Assembly: GCF_013363995.1 (NCBI RefSeq)
Contig: NZ_JABWGO010000001.1
Span: 1,559,222-1,623,221 of the forward strand
Length of the DNA stretch: 64,000 nucleotides
Reading direction: 5' to 3'
Source of the DNA: Nonomuraea rhodomycinica
GTDB lineage: Bacteria; Actinomycetota; Actinomycetes; Streptosporangiales; Streptosporangiaceae
In this document: positions 9,296 to 22,070 of the stretch, piece after piece
Layout of the letters: every line of letters begins with the position of its first letter
Position numbering within the stretch: position 1 is the stretch's first letter
The notes under the pieces: generated by a model
The model's input: only the letters and a program-made list of their open reading frames with translations
Databases searched by the model: none
What the model was told of the DNA's origin: nothing
Translations under genes and position numbers: made by a program

Positions 9296-9578
9296 GGACT
9301 ACGTCTACCAGAACCCCGCCACCTGCAAGACCACGCCAGGGTTCCCCGTCCGCCCGCGGGCGGCCCACCCCGGGCGCACGGCCCGCCCGGCCGCGCGTGA
9401 GGGCCGCCCGGACGAACCGGCTCCAGGCCCAGCCCGTGACCGCACTCCCCCGCCCCAGGAGCGCCCGTCGCCGCCGGGAGGGGAGGAGACCACCGGATAC
9501 CCGCCTATCACCCGAAGACGGCACCAGCCCACGCGACACCGTCCCGCACCACGTACCGGCGCCACGAGGCCGCGCCGG

Positions 9579-9600
9579 CCCCCGACCCTCCGGTCGGGGG
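9579..9600 (-). terminator. Second hairpin downstream of metK
   Basis: Perfect 9-bp stem (9579-9587 with 9592-9600) and a 4-nt loop, 75 nt beyond the metK stop. No T-run follows in the direction of metK transcription, which is usual for actinobacterial terminators. Confidence 0.5.
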
Positions 9601-9617
9601 CGGCGGAGCCGGACGCG

Positions 9618-9655
9618 CGGATGCCGCGCCCCGCCGAAGCGGAACGCGGCATCCG
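9618..9655 (-). terminator. metK terminator hairpin
   Basis: Perfect 11-bp inverted repeat (9618-9628 with 9645-9655) 20 nt after the metK stop; the 16-nt loop can itself form a short CCGC/GCGG stem. Position and strength fit a terminator. Confidence 0.6.
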
Positions 9656-9674
9656 TCGCGGAAGAGCCGCGGGC

Positions 9675-10862
9675 TCAGAGGCCGGCGGCGGCGCGCAGAG
9701 CCTCGGCGCGGTCCGTGGACTCCCAGGAGAAGCCCTCGCGGCCGAAGTGGCCGTAGGCGGCCGTCTCCGAGTAGATCGGGCGCAGCAGGTCGAGGTCGCG
9801 GATGATCGCGGCCGGGCGGAGGTCGAAGACCTGGAGGACGGCCTCCTGGATCTTCTCCACCGCCAGCTTCTCGGTGCCGAAGCACTCGACGAACAGGCCG
9901 ACCGGCTGGGCCTTGCCGATGGCGTAGGCGACCTGGACCTCGCAGCGGTCGGCCAGGCCGGCGGCCACGACGTTCTTGGCGACCCAGCGCATCGCGTAGG
10001 CGGCCGAGCGGTCCACCTTGGACGGGTCCTTGCCGGAGAAGGCGCCGCCGCCGTGGCGGGCCATGCCGCCGTAGGTGTCGATGATGATCTTGCGGCCGGT
10101 GAGGCCGGCGTCGCCCATCGGGCCGCCGATCTCGAAGCGGCCGGTCGGGTTGACCAGCAGGCGGTAGCCCTCGGTGTCGATGTCGAGGCCCGCGAGCACG
10201 GGGTCGACCACGTGCTCCTTGATGTCGGGCGTCAGCATCTCCTTGAGGTCGATCTCGGCCGCGTGCTGCGTGGAGACCACGACGGTGTCGAGGCGGACCG
10301 GCTGGTCGCCGTCGTACTCGATGGTGACCTGGGTCTTGCCGTCGGGACGCAGGTAGGGCACGGTGCCGGACTTGCGCACGTCGGCCAGGCGCTTGGCGAG
10401 CCGGTGGGCCAGCGTGATCGGCAGCGGCATCAGCTCGGGGGTCTCGCGGCAGGCGTAGCCGAACATGAGGCCCTGGTCGCCGGCGCCCTGCCGGTCGAGC
10501 TCGTCGCCGTCGCCGCCGACGCGGTGCTCGTAGGCGTCGTCGACGCCCTGGGCGATGTCGGGCGACTGCGCGCCGATGGACACCGAAACGCCGCACGAGG
10601 CGCCGTCGAAGCCCTTGTGGGAGGCGTCGTAACCGATCTCCAGGATCTTCTCGCGGATGACGCCGGGGATGTCGACGTAGGTCTCGGTCGTCACCTCGCC
10701 CGCGACGTGGACCTGGCCGGTGGTGATCAACGTCTCGACGGCGACCCGGCTCTTGGGGTCGTCCTTGAGCATGGTGTCGAGAATCGCGTCACTGATCTGG
10801 TCAGCGATCTTGTCCGGGTGGCCCTCGGTGACCGACTCCGAGGTGAACAGGCGGCGTGACAA
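9675..10862 (-). CDS. metK: S-adenosylmethionine synthase
   Basis: Makes SAM from methionine and ATP in the cytosol. At 395 residues it is a full-length MetK. The N-terminus is the family signature [13 protein letters not shown] with catalytic His15 and Asp17, and the phosphate-binding loop [16 protein letters not shown] follows around residues 255-270. The C-terminus ([18 protein letters not shown]) is intact. It is the methyl-donor source for RsmB next door, although the pairing probably reflects conserved actinobacterial gene order. Two terminator hairpins follow it. Confidence 0.98.
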   Translation of the reverse strand: MSRRLFTSESVTEGHPDKIADQISDAILDTMLKDDPKSRVAVETLITTGQVHVAGEVTTETYVDIPGVIREKILEIGYDASHKGFDGASCGVSVSIGAQSPDIAQGVDDAYEHRVGGDGDELDRQGAGDQGLMFGYACRETPELMPLPITLAHRLAKRLADVRKSGTVPYLRPDGKTQVTIEYDGDQPVRLDTVVVSTQHAAEIDLKEMLTPDIKEHVVDPVLAGLDIDTEGYRLLVNPTGRFEIGGPMGDAGLTGRKIIIDTYGGMARHGGGAFSGKDPSKVDRSAAYAMRWVAKNVVAAGLADRCEVQVAYAIGKAQPVGLFVECFGTEKLAVEKIQEAVLQVFDLRPAAIIRDLDLLRPIYSETAAYGHFGREGFSWESTDRAEALRAAAGL

Positions 10863-10988
10863 CTCAGTGGCTCCTCATGCAGCGGCTGCTGACGGATGTG
10901 CGGCTCCGGCTGCTGTACGGGCCAGGGCCTCGCGAAAGTCTAGCCCTACCCGCACTCCGGTCGCGAAACCGCCACGCGAACAGGGACT

Positions 10989-11357
10989 TCACAGATCGGG
11001 CAAGGGATCGGGAGGAAGGGTCTCGGGGGCGAAGATCTCGGCGTCGGCCGCGGCCACGACCGCCGCGTACTCCTCGTCGACCTCGAACGCCATGGACCCG
11101 AGCTCGATCACGGGGCGTGGCGCCTGCATGATCGGCCCGAGCCGGGTGTGGCGCGGGAAGGCGGCGTGGACGGAGACGGGACGGTCGGTCCTGAGCATGC
11201 GGGTGGCGAGCACCGAGATGGCCTTGTCCGTGACGACGATGAGGAAGTTGGCGGCTCCGGGCGGGCCGATGGACAGCGCGGGGAAGACGTAGAGGATCTG
11301 CTCCTGCTGGCCGAGCAGCGTCCTGCAACGATCCCTGACAGCGGAACTCACCGGCAT
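10989..11357 (-). CDS. Small hypothetical protein
   Basis: 122 residues. I chose ATG 11355-11357 because GGGGGG sits 5 nt before it; a longer frame to 11405 has no ribosome-binding site. Visible features: hydrophobic YVFPALSIGPPGAANFLIVV near the N-terminus, a central TDKAISVLATRML and an acidic C-terminus (VDEEYAAVV, DAEIFAPE). The alternating hydrophobic pattern suggests a small beta-rich cytoplasmic protein. No family recognised. It lies between coaBC and metK and is on the same strand. Confidence 0.55.
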   Translation of the reverse strand: MPVSSAVRDRCRTLLGQQEQILYVFPALSIGPPGAANFLIVVTDKAISVLATRMLRTDRPVSVHAAFPRHTRLGPIMQAPRPVIELGSMAFEVDEEYAAVVAAADAEIFAPETLPPDPLPDL

Positions 11358-11453
11358 CGGGTCCCCCCTCGTGCCAAGTATCCGCAGCCCGAAGGGGTGC
11401 CGCAACAGCCGATCCGGTAATCGACCGGTCCGGAAGCGGGGCTCCAGCGACGC

Positions 11454-12647
11454 TCAGGCGAGACGGGAGGCGACGAGGTCCCAGACGACGTCGGCGACGT
11501 CCTCCTTGGGGCCGCGCGGCACCTCGACGGGCTCTCCACCGGCGACGAGGACGACGGCGGCGTTGTCAGGGGTGCCGAAGGCGAGGCCGGGGCCGACCTC
11601 GTTGACGACGAGCAGGTCGCAGCCCTTGCGGGCGAGCTTGGCCTGGCCGTTGGCCAGCACGTCGTCGGTCTCGGCCGCGAAGCCGACGATCACCTCCGGG
11701 TACGGCCCGCGCGCCCCCCGTGACTGCCCCAGCTCCGCCAGCACGTCCGGGTTCTTGACCAGGGCGATGGCCTCCGGCTCCCCGTCCGTCTTCTTGATCT
11801 TGGAGTCGTGCCGGACGGCGGGCCGGAAGTCGGCGACGGCCGCCGCCATGACCACCACGTCGGCGCCGGGCGCCGCGGTGAGCACGGCGTCGCGCAGCTC
11901 GGCCGTGGACTCGACGCGCACCACCGTGGCGCCGGCCGGGTCGGGCAGGGCGACGTTGGCGGCGACCACGGTGACCTCGGCGCCCCTGGCCACGGCCGTG
12001 CGGGCCAGGGCGTAGCCCTGCAGGCCGGAGGAGCGGTTGCCGATGTAGCGGACCGGGTCGATGGGCTCGCGGGTGCCGCCGGCGGAGATCACCACCTTGC
12101 GTCCCGCCAGGTCGCGGGGGCGGCCGCGCAGCACGCGCAGGCACACCTGGAAGATCTCGGCCGGGTCGGGCAGGCGGCCGGGCCCGGTGTCGGCGCCGGT
12201 GAGCCGACCCACGGCCGGGTCGATCACGATGGAGCCCCGCTCGCGCAGCGTCGCGACGTTGGCGCGGGTGGCGGGGTGCTGCCACATCTCGGTGTGCATC
12301 GCGGGGGCGAACACCACGGGGCACCGGGCGGTCAGCAGGGTGTTGGTGAGCAGGTCGCCGGCCAGCCCGTGGGCGGCCCTGGCGAGCACGTCGGCGGTCG
12401 CGGGCGCGACCACGACGAGGTCGGCGCCCTGGCCGATGCGGACATGGGGCACCTCGTGGACGTCGTCCCACACCTCGGACGACACCGGATGGCCGGACAG
12501 GGCGGCCCAGGTGGGCTCGCCCACGAATCGCAGCGCCTCACGGGTCGGCACGACCCGCACCTCGTGTCCCGACTCGGTGAAGAGCCGCAGGAGCTCACAC
12601 GCCTTGTAGGCGGCGATGCCGCCGCTGACGCCGAGGACGACCTTCAT
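11454..12647 (-). CDS. coaBC: Bifunctional phosphopantothenoylcysteine decarboxylase/synthetase
   Basis: Catalyses two consecutive steps of coenzyme A synthesis: ligation of cysteine to 4'-phosphopantothenate, then decarboxylation. The 397-residue protein has the FMN-dependent CoaC half first (GVSGGIAAYKACELLR; substrate motif PAMHTEMW near residues 115-122, with His where many bacteria have Asn, an actinobacterial variant) and then the CoaB half (GGTREPIDPVRYIGNRSSG, near residues 190-210, the nucleotide-binding entrance). It directly follows rpoZ, as in other actinobacteria. Confidence 0.97.
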   Translation of the reverse strand: MKVVLGVSGGIAAYKACELLRLFTESGHEVRVVPTREALRFVGEPTWAALSGHPVSSEVWDDVHEVPHVRIGQGADLVVVAPATADVLARAAHGLAGDLLTNTLLTARCPVVFAPAMHTEMWQHPATRANVATLRERGSIVIDPAVGRLTGADTGPGRLPDPAEIFQVCLRVLRGRPRDLAGRKVVISAGGTREPIDPVRYIGNRSSGLQGYALARTAVARGAEVTVVAANVALPDPAGATVVRVESTAELRDAVLTAAPGADVVVMAAAVADFRPAVRHDSKIKKTDGEPEAIALVKNPDVLAELGQSRGARGPYPEVIVGFAAETDDVLANGQAKLARKGCDLLVVNEVGPGLAFGTPDNAAVVLVAGGEPVEVPRGPKEDVADVVWDLVASRLA

Positions 12648-12672
12648 CAGAGGACGACCTTCATCGAAGGGG

Positions 12673-12942
12673 TCAGACCGCGCCTTCGATGGGCTCGGCG
12701 TTGAGCAGGCCCTCGGAGACCTCGCGCAGCGCGATGGACAGCGGCTTCTCCTGGGCGTGCGTCTCGACCAGCGGGCCGACGTACTCCAGCAGGCCCTCGC
12801 CGAGCTGGGAGTAGTAGGCGTTGATCTGGCGAGCGCGCTTGGCGCCCATGATGACCAGGGAGTACTTGCTGTCGACGATGTCGAGCAGCGCGTCGATCGG
12901 AGGGTTGGTGATGCCCTCGGCGACCGGGGCCGTGCTTGCCAC
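12673..12942 (-). CDS. rpoZ: RNA polymerase omega subunit
   Basis: An 89-residue omega subunit that helps RNA polymerase assembly. The start is GTG at 12940-12942 with GAGG 10 nt upstream; a longer open frame to 13443 overlaps gmk and is a shadow. The protein contains the actinobacterial omega signature: [45 protein letters not shown] and [11 protein letters not shown]. Only 5 nt separate its start from the gmk stop, so gmk and rpoZ are co-transcribed. Confidence 0.95.
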   Translation of the reverse strand: MASTAPVAEGITNPPIDALLDIVDSKYSLVIMGAKRARQINAYYSQLGEGLLEYVGPLVETHAQEKPLSIALREVSEGLLNAEPIEGAV

Positions 12943-12947
12943 GATGG

Positions 12948-13613
12948 TCAGACCTCTCGGTTGGTGGTTGTCGTGACCCCCAGAGGGTCGGTCATCAAGG
13001 CTATCAGCCGATGGCACACGTCTTTGACATCCGTGTTCACCAGGGTGAGGTCGAACTCCTGCTCGGCCGCCATCTCGATCCGCCCCGCCTCCAGGCGGCG
13101 GGCGATGACGTCCTCGGGCTCGGTGCCGCGTCCGCGCAGCCGCTTCTCGAGCTCCTCCCAGCTGGGCGGGGCGAGGAAGACGAGCAGCGCGTCCGGCATG
13201 GTCCGGCGGACCTGCCTGGCGCCCTCCAGGTCGATCTCCAGCAGGGTGGGGACGCCCGCGGCGAGCTTGTCCAGCACGGCCGCGCGCGGCGTGCCGTAGC
13301 GGTTGCCGGCGAACTCGGCCCACTCCAGCAGCTCCCCCGCCTCGACGAGCCGGTCGAACTCGGCCCCGTCGACGAAGAAGTAGTGCAGCCCGTTGACCTC
13401 GCCGGGCCGGGGCCTGCGGGTGGTCACCGAGACCGACAGCCACACCTCGGGGTGTGCCCGCCGGATCTCGGCGACGACCGTGGACTTGCCGACGCCCGAC
13501 GGTCCCGAGAGAACCGTCAGGCGCCTGTCACCGGAGGGGAGGAAGTCGACCTTCGTCCCGGCGCGGACCGCCTCTCGGGCCCTTGCATCGCCGGACCAGG
13601 ACCTCTCGGTCAC
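12948..13613 (-). CDS. gmk: Guanylate kinase
   Basis: Phosphorylates GMP to GDP. The P-loop is [13 protein letters not shown] near residue 36, followed by the GMP-binding stretch [19 protein letters not shown] and the lid region around [15 protein letters not shown]. With 221 residues it carries about 25 extra N-terminal residues ([16 protein letters not shown]) compared with compact Gmk proteins, so a later start is possible. It sits between mihF and rpoZ in the conserved actinobacterial order. Confidence 0.96.
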   Translation of the reverse strand: MTERSWSGDARAREAVRAGTKVDFLPSGDRRLTVLSGPSGVGKSTVVAEIRRAHPEVWLSVSVTTRRPRPGEVNGLHYFFVDGAEFDRLVEAGELLEWAEFAGNRYGTPRAAVLDKLAAGVPTLLEIDLEGARQVRRTMPDALLVFLAPPSWEELEKRLRGRGTEPEDVIARRLEAGRIEMAAEQEFDLTLVNTDVKDVCHRLIALMTDPLGVTTTTNREV

Positions 13614-13657
13614 CTTCCTACCCCCCGTCGAACCTGCGCTTTCGTGTGGAACAGAGA

Positions 13658-13981
13658 CTAGCTCTCGTTGCCACCGAACTCGCGCTCGAGGGAAGCCCTC
13701 TGGTTCGCGCCGAGACCCCGCACGCGGCGGGACTCGGCGATGGCGAGCCGCTCCATGAGCTGCTTGGCGCGGACCTTGCCCACGCCGGGGAGCGATTCCA
13801 ACAGAGCCGAGACCTTCATCTTGCCGATGACGTCGTCGGTCTGCCCATCCTTGAGCACCTCAGCCAGAGATACCGCGCCGTGCTTGAGCCGGTTCTTGAC
13901 CTCGGCACGCTCTTTACGGGCCTTGGCAGCCTTCTCCAGGGCTGCGGCGCGCTGCTCAGGGGTCAGGGGAGGAAGAGCCAC
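13658..13981 (-). CDS. mihF: Actinobacterial integration host factor (mIHF/sIHF)
   Basis: A 107-residue nucleoid-associated protein. The N-terminal long basic helix ([20 protein letters not shown]) is followed by a helix-two-turns-helix type DNA-binding region with [20 protein letters not shown] and a basic C-terminal stretch ([20 protein letters not shown]), all typical of this family. The start is GTG 13979-13981 with GAGGTGA upstream. Its position beside pyrF and gmk is as in Mycobacterium and Streptomyces. It is expected to bind and bend DNA genome-wide. Confidence 0.95.
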   Translation of the reverse strand: MALPPLTPEQRAAALEKAAKARKERAEVKNRLKHGAVSLAEVLKDGQTDDVIGKMKVSALLESLPGVGKVRAKQLMERLAIAESRRVRGLGANQRASLEREFGGNES

Positions 13982-14027
13982 GCCGGGTCACCTCGAATTT
14001 CTTGTCGACGTACTCGGACGGCACTGG

Positions 14028-14056
14028 AAACTAGCTGGTCATCAGCCCCTAAGCAA
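14028..14056 (-). promoter_or_regulatory. Probable mihF promoter
   Basis: On the minus strand a TTGCTT hexamer (14051-14056), a 17-bp spacer and TAGTTT (14028-14033) lie about 50 nt upstream of the mihF GTG. Spacing is ideal and matches to the sigma-70-type consensus are moderate. Confidence 0.4.
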
Positions 14057-14860
14057 CGCCAAGTCCAGTTTCTCTCCTGACAAAGTCAACTTCGTCACTT
14101 TGTGTGGCCATGACACTACGGTGTGCTGATGAAATCGCTTGCACTTCCGACGTCCCGCGACGCTCGGGAGCTCCGGCGCGAAAAGGGACGATGATCGCAT
14201 TATTGGCGATCTCTATGTCCGAAACCCCACGTCGGACGGCGTCCCAAACCCGCCGGAGTCGCGTTCCGGCGAGGCTTGTGGCAAGATTTGATCTTGTTCG
14301 TGGGGACGCTCCCCGGCCTGGGGGACGCCGGCTCCGCGCGGCCTCGTCACGCCTTCGCGTCGATCTTGTGGCCGCGCGTGGGGACGGCGTCCGGCAGACC
14401 GTGCTTCGCGGCGCGGTCTGCCGCCGGCGGGGCGGCGGACCGGCCCTCCGGGACCGGCACGGCGTCCTCCGCGGCGCGACCCTCCGCGACCCTCCGCGAC
14501 ACACCGTTCCGCTCCGGTACGCGACTCTGAGCGCCGTCCGCACGCGGGGCGGCGGCTCCGGGGCGACCCGAGACGGCGTCGGCGAGGTGCGGCGGCACCG
14601 GTAGCGGCCTTCAGAGGGCCCAGGGCGAGGCTGAGACGTCCCGCGCTCACCCGGAGGCCCGACGGCCCCGAGCGTCGGCCTGGAGCCGCCTCCGGGCACA
14701 CGGACGCGGCGCACACTGAAGCGGCGCACACTGACGCGGCGCGCCCGGCAGCGCGCGGCTTGAAGCGGGGCTCTCGGCGGCGCGTGGCTCGCGGCACGGC
14801 ACGGCACGACGCGGCACGGGCCCCTGGGGCGCAGGGCTCGCCAAGGGCGCGGGCTCAGAG
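14057..14860. other. Gene-free region between mihF and pyrF
   Basis: About 800 nt with no credible gene. The mihF-proximal 200 nt is unusually AT-rich for this window and looks regulatory. The remainder is extremely GC-rich with short degenerate direct repeats (for example GCGACCCTCC twice around 14478-14500, and GCGCACACTGA-like units around 14708-14740). Open frames here have no ribosome-binding sites or family motifs. Confidence 0.6.
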
Positions 14861-14980
14861 GGCGTCGAGAGACCGCTCGCGGTGCAGGACGACGTCGAGA
14901 GACCGCCGGCGGTTCAGGAAGGCGTCGAGGGGCCGCCGACGGTTCAGGAGAGCGTCGAGAGATCGCCCGCGGTTCAGGAG
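14861..14980 (-). repeat. 30-bp tandem repeats running from the pyrF stop codon
   Basis: Four contiguous 30-bp units (14861, 14891, 14921, 14951) differing at a few positions, plus a partial fifth entering pyrF. Each minus-strand unit contains a CTCCTGAAC-like start, and the first copy supplies the pyrF TGA stop (14974-14976). In another frame the array would encode a decapeptide (LLNRRRSLDA-like) four times before a stop, but nothing indicates it is translated. Confidence 0.9.
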
Positions 14981-15672
14981 GGCGTCGTGCGGCGCAGGGC
15001 GGCGGCGATCGAGGCGGCCGCGGCCCCCGGGTCCGGGGCGGCCGTGATGGGCCGCCCGATCACCAGCAGGTCGGCGCCGTCCGCGAGCGCCTGCTCCGGC
15101 GTCGCCACCCGGGCCTGGTCCTGCGCGTCGGCCCCCGCCGGGCGCACCCCCGGCGTGATGAGCGTGATGTCCGGCCCCACCTCGGCCCGGACCGCCGCCA
15201 CCTCGTTGGGGCTGCACACGAGCGCCGTGGCGCCGGCCTCGACCGACATGGCGGCCAGCCGCCGCACCGCGTCGTCGGCCGGCCCCGCCAGGCCGATGGC
15301 GGCCAGGTCGGCCTCGCCGAGCGAGGTCAGGACCGTCACGGAGGCGATCTGGGTGTGCGGGGCGGCCTCCACGGCCGCCCGGATCATCTTGGGGCCGCCC
15401 GTCGCGTGGACGGTCAGGATGGCCGGGCGCAGCCGGGAGACGGCCCTGGCGGCCCCGGCGACCGTGTTGGGGATGTCGTGCAGCTTCAGGTCGAGGAAGA
15501 CGCGCACGCCGCTGGCTCCGCGTACGGAGGCGATGACGTCGGGCCCGTAGCGCAGGTACAGCTCCAGGCCGACCTTGACGGTGCTGACGTGCGGGGTCAC
15601 CAGCCCGGCCCAGCGGGCGGCGGTCTCCAGGTCAGGGGCGTCGAGGGCGACGGCGATGGGTGCGGGCGTCAC
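14974..15672 (-). CDS. pyrF: Orotidine 5'-phosphate decarboxylase
   Basis: Last step of UMP synthesis: decarboxylates OMP. The 232-residue short form has the active-site motif DLKLHDIPNTV (Asp61, Lys63, Asp66) and the phosphate-binding loop TPGVRPAGADAQDQAR near the C-terminus. This is the Bacillus/E. coli-like type, not the longer mycobacterial-type PyrF. The GTG start overlaps the pyrD stop by 4 nt, indicating coupled translation. It is the last gene of the pyr operon and its stop codon lies inside a 30-bp repeat array. Confidence 0.96.
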   Translation of the reverse strand: MTPAPIAVALDAPDLETAARWAGLVTPHVSTVKVGLELYLRYGPDVIASVRGASGVRVFLDLKLHDIPNTVAGAARAVSRLRPAILTVHATGGPKMIRAAVEAAPHTQIASVTVLTSLGEADLAAIGLAGPADDAVRRLAAMSVEAGATALVCSPNEVAAVRAEVGPDITLITPGVRPAGADAQDQARVATPEQALADGADLLVIGRPITAAPDPGAAAASIAAALRRTTPS

Positions 15673-16646
15673 GGGGAGCTCTCCTCAGAGTCGACGAGCA
15701 GGTGCCGGGGGGCGCTCCCCGGCGGACGGTGGGCCAGGCCGACGGCGTCGGCCAGCCGCTGGAATCCGCGCGCCTGGAGCAGGTCCTCCAGCTCGCGCTC
15801 GATCCGCAGGCACGCGTACGGGTCGTGGAACAGCGCCGTGCCCACCCCGACCGCGCAGGCGCCCGCCAGGATGAGCTGGAAGGCGTCGTCGCCGGTCATG
15901 ACGCCGCCGACGCCGATCAGCGGCACGCCGGGCAGCGCGGCGTGCACCTGCCACACACACCGTACGGCCAGCGGCAGGATGGCCGGACCCGACAGCCCGC
16001 CGGTCACGGCGGCCAGCGACGGCCGCAGCGCCACGGTGTCGATGGCCATGCCGAGCGGATTGTTGATCATGGACAGGGCGTCGGCGCCGGCGTCCACGCA
16101 GGCGCGGGCGACGGACACGATGTCGGCGACGTCCGGGGCCAGCTTGGCCACCACCGGGACGTCGTAGCGCATGATGGAGCGCACAGAGGCGATCACCTCG
16201 GCCGCGGCGGCCCCCTCGCGGGCGAAGACCCGGCCGCGGTCCTCGATGTTCGGGCACGACAGGTTGACCTCGAGCGCGGTGACGCCGGGCGCGTCGGCGA
16301 GCCTGCGGGCCAGCTCGGAGTACTCCGCGACGGTGCCGCCGCCGACGGAGACGATGGTCCTGATGCCGCGCTGGGCCAGCCAGGGCAGCTCGCGTTCGAG
16401 GAAGGCGTCGATGCCGGGGCCCTGGAGGCCGACGGCGTTGAGCATGCCGGAGGCGGTCTCGGCCATGCGCGGCGTGGGACGGCCCGCGCGCGGCGCCATG
16501 GTGACGGACCGGGTGGTCAGCGCCCCGAGCCGGTGCAGGTCGAAGAACTGGGCCAGCTCGCGTCCCGAGGCGGCGCAGCCGGCGGCGGTGGTGACGGGGT
16601 TGGCGAGCTCCACGTGCGCGAGGAACGTGCGCATGTCGACGGGCAT
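15669..16646 (-). CDS. pyrD: Dihydroorotate dehydrogenase, class 1B catalytic subunit
   Basis: Oxidises dihydroorotate to orotate; class 1B enzymes pass electrons through PyrK to NAD. The 325-residue FMN barrel shows NLSCPNIEDRG with the class 1 catalytic Cys, MINNPLGMAID, and the FMN phosphate site IGVGGVMTGDDAFQLILAGA. The partner pyrK lies immediately upstream. A second ATG four codons in has a more usual distance from GAGG, so the true start may be there. Confidence 0.95.
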   Translation of the reverse strand: MPVDMRTFLAHVELANPVTTAAGCAASGRELAQFFDLHRLGALTTRSVTMAPRAGRPTPRMAETASGMLNAVGLQGPGIDAFLERELPWLAQRGIRTIVSVGGGTVAEYSELARRLADAPGVTALEVNLSCPNIEDRGRVFAREGAAAAEVIASVRSIMRYDVPVVAKLAPDVADIVSVARACVDAGADALSMINNPLGMAIDTVALRPSLAAVTGGLSGPAILPLAVRCVWQVHAALPGVPLIGVGGVMTGDDAFQLILAGACAVGVGTALFHDPYACLRIERELEDLLQARGFQRLADAVGLAHRPPGSAPRHLLVDSEESSP

Positions 16647-16782
16647 GTCACCTCACCCGCGCCCGCGCCCGCGCGGGACGGTCGCCGGCCGGCATGTCGC
16701 GCACGCCCCTCCGGCGCCCGACCGGCGCGGCGGACACGATCCCCGGCGCTCCAGGGACGTGTCGGGCACGACCCCCCGGTGC

Positions 16783-17634
16783 TCAGCCGGCATGGCGGGC
16801 ACCGCCCCCGGGCGCGCCCAGGGCGTCGAACGGGATCGTCCCGACGTCCTCGAAGCGCACCCGCTCCCCCCGGAAGACCGGCCCGTCGGCGCAGGCGCGC
16901 ACCATCCGGGTCACCCCGTCGTCGCCGATGACCGGCAGCACGCACGTCATGCACACGCCGATCCCGCAGGCCATCGCCTCCTCCACCGCCACCTGCACCG
17001 GGATGTCGAACTCCATCGCCACGGCCGTGACCGCCCGCAGCGTGTCCATGGGGCCGCAGGCGTAGACGGCGTCGGCGCGGGTGTCGGCGATCACCGACGG
17101 CAGCGCGTCGGTGACCTTGCCGCGCAGCCCCAGCGAGCCGTCCTCGGTGGTGAGCGTGGTGGTGGCGGCCATGCGCCGGGCCCGCATGGCGCCGAAGACC
17201 CGGTCGGCGCTCGCGCCGCCGAGCAGGAAGTCGACCCGGCAGCCGCGCTCCATGAGGGCGTCGGCCACCGGGAACAGCACCGCCGCGCCGTACTCGTCGC
17301 CGACGAGCACACAGTGGACGGGGTCGCGCGGCAGCGGGAACGGCCGGCCGAGCGGCCCGACCAGGTCGAGCGTGTCGCGGGCGCGCCGCTCGGCCAGCCA
17401 GGCCGTGCCGGGGCCGCGCACGGTGAAGACCAGCTCCACCGTGCCGCCGTAGTCGGGCTTGACGTCGTGGACGGTGAACGCCCGGCGGGTGATCATGGAC
17501 GTGCGCGGCCCGCCGACGGCGACGGACACGAAGTGGCCGGGCCGGTGGCGCTCGGCGATGCCGGGCGCCACCACCGTCAGCGCATGGTAGGCGTCGACGC
17601 GGCGCGTCGTCAGCACCGTGCCCGTCACCTGCAC
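16783..17634 (-). CDS. pyrK: Dihydroorotate dehydrogenase electron-transfer subunit
   Basis: 283 residues with the three parts of PyrK: an FAD-binding ferredoxin-reductase barrel (MITRRAFTVHD carries the R-x-x-T-type flavin motif), an NAD-binding half (CVLVGDEYGAAVLFPVADAL) and a C-terminal [2Fe-2S] site (CGIGVCMTC plus a later Cys in VRACADG). It moves electrons from PyrD to NAD. A 136-nt gap separates it from pyrD, the only sizeable gap in the operon. Confidence 0.95.
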   Translation of the reverse strand: MQVTGTVLTTRRVDAYHALTVVAPGIAERHRPGHFVSVAVGGPRTSMITRRAFTVHDVKPDYGGTVELVFTVRGPGTAWLAERRARDTLDLVGPLGRPFPLPRDPVHCVLVGDEYGAAVLFPVADALMERGCRVDFLLGGASADRVFGAMRARRMAATTTLTTEDGSLGLRGKVTDALPSVIADTRADAVYACGPMDTLRAVTAVAMEFDIPVQVAVEEAMACGIGVCMTCVLPVIGDDGVTRMVRACADGPVFRGERVRFEDVGTIPFDALGAPGGGARHAG

Positions 17635-17686
17635 CGGAGTGCCGGCCAGTCTCCTTCACCTCCTGTGGGCCGCCCTGGGCCCCCTG

Positions 17687-20963
<3,277 letters not shown>

Positions 20964-20977
<14 letters not shown>

Positions 20978-22070
20978 GGTTCATGACCTCGCAGAACTCG
21001 TCGAACAGATAGGCGGCGTCGTGGGGGCCGGCGGCGGCCTCCGGGTGGTACTGGACGCTGAAGGCGCGGCCGTCGAGCAGGCGCAGGCCCTCCACGCAGC
21101 GGTCGTTGAGGTTGACGTGGCTGACCTCGGCCGGACCGAACGGGGTGTCGAACGGCCCGTCGAGCGGCGCCTCGACCGCGAACCCGTGGTTGTGCGCGGA
21201 GATCTCGACCTTGCCCGTGCGCACGTCCTGGACCGGCTGGTTGACCCCGCGGTGGCCGTAGCGCAGCTTGTAGGTGGACAGGCCGAGGGCGCGCCCGAAG
21301 AGCTGGTTGCCGAAGCAGATGCCGAAGAACGGGGTGCCGCTCGCCAGCACCTCCCGCAGCGGCTCGACGTCGGCGGTGGCCGGGTCGCCGGGGCCGTTGG
21401 AGAAGAACACGCCGTCGGGCCGCAGGCCGAGGATCTGCTCGGCGGTGGCGGTCGCGGGCAGCACGTGCACCTCGCAGCCGCGCTCGGCCATGCGGTGCGG
21501 GGTCATGCCCTTGATGCCCAGGTCGACGGCCGCGACCGTGTAGCGCTTCTCGCCGATGGCGGGCACCACGTACGGCTCGGCGGTGGCCACCTCGGCGGCC
21601 AGGTCGGCGCCCTCCATGACCGGCGCCTGGCGTACGCGCTCGACCAGGGCCTCCACCGGCTCGCGCGGCGCGCTGAAGATGCCGGCGCGCATGGCGCCGC
21701 GCTCGCGCAGGTGGCGGGTCAGGGCGCGGGTGCCGGGGATGGCGATGCCGACGACGCCCTGCTCCTTGAGGTAGTCGTCGAGCGAGCGGTTGGCCCGCCA
21801 GCTGGAGACGACGCGGGACGGCTCGCGCACGACGTAGCCGGCCACCCACACGCGGCCCGACTCGGGGTCCTCGTCGTTGACGCCGGTGTTGCCGATGTGC
21901 GGGGCCGTCATCGCGACGATCTGCCGGTGGTAGGACGGGTCGGTCAGGGTCTCCTGGTAGCCGGTCATGCCGGTGTTGAAGACCATCTCGCCGAACGTCT
22001 CGCCCTCGGCGCCGTAGGGGGTCCCGTGGAAGACGCGGCCGTCTTCCAGTACGAGCACCGCTTGAGTCAC
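20964..22070 (-). CDS. carA: Carbamoyl-phosphate synthase small subunit
   Basis: 368 residues. The N-terminal CarA-specific domain ([20 protein letters not shown]) precedes a class I glutamine amidotransferase domain with the nucleophile Cys in [17 protein letters not shown] and the His/Glu pair in [12 protein letters not shown]. It supplies ammonia from glutamine to CarB. The GTG start overlaps the pyrC stop by 4 nt; the small membrane-protein gene found between pyrC and carA in some actinobacteria is absent. Confidence 0.98.

Larger units (their letters stand above)
9296..9674. other. Gene-free spacer between priA and metK
   Basis: Very GC-rich and without a credible coding frame. Its metK-proximal end holds two stem-loops listed separately. 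The priA start (GTG, 9293-9295) lies at its other end; I could not pick a convincing promoter. Confidence 0.6.

Noticed and set aside
14104..14604. Hypothetical proteins in the mihF-pyrF gap
   Set aside because: No ribosome-binding site or recognisable motif; overlapping frames exist on both strands.
14861..14980. CRISPR array
   Set aside because: The 30-bp units are contiguous with no spacers and there are no cas genes; the same holds for the 15-bp and 34-bp arrays.
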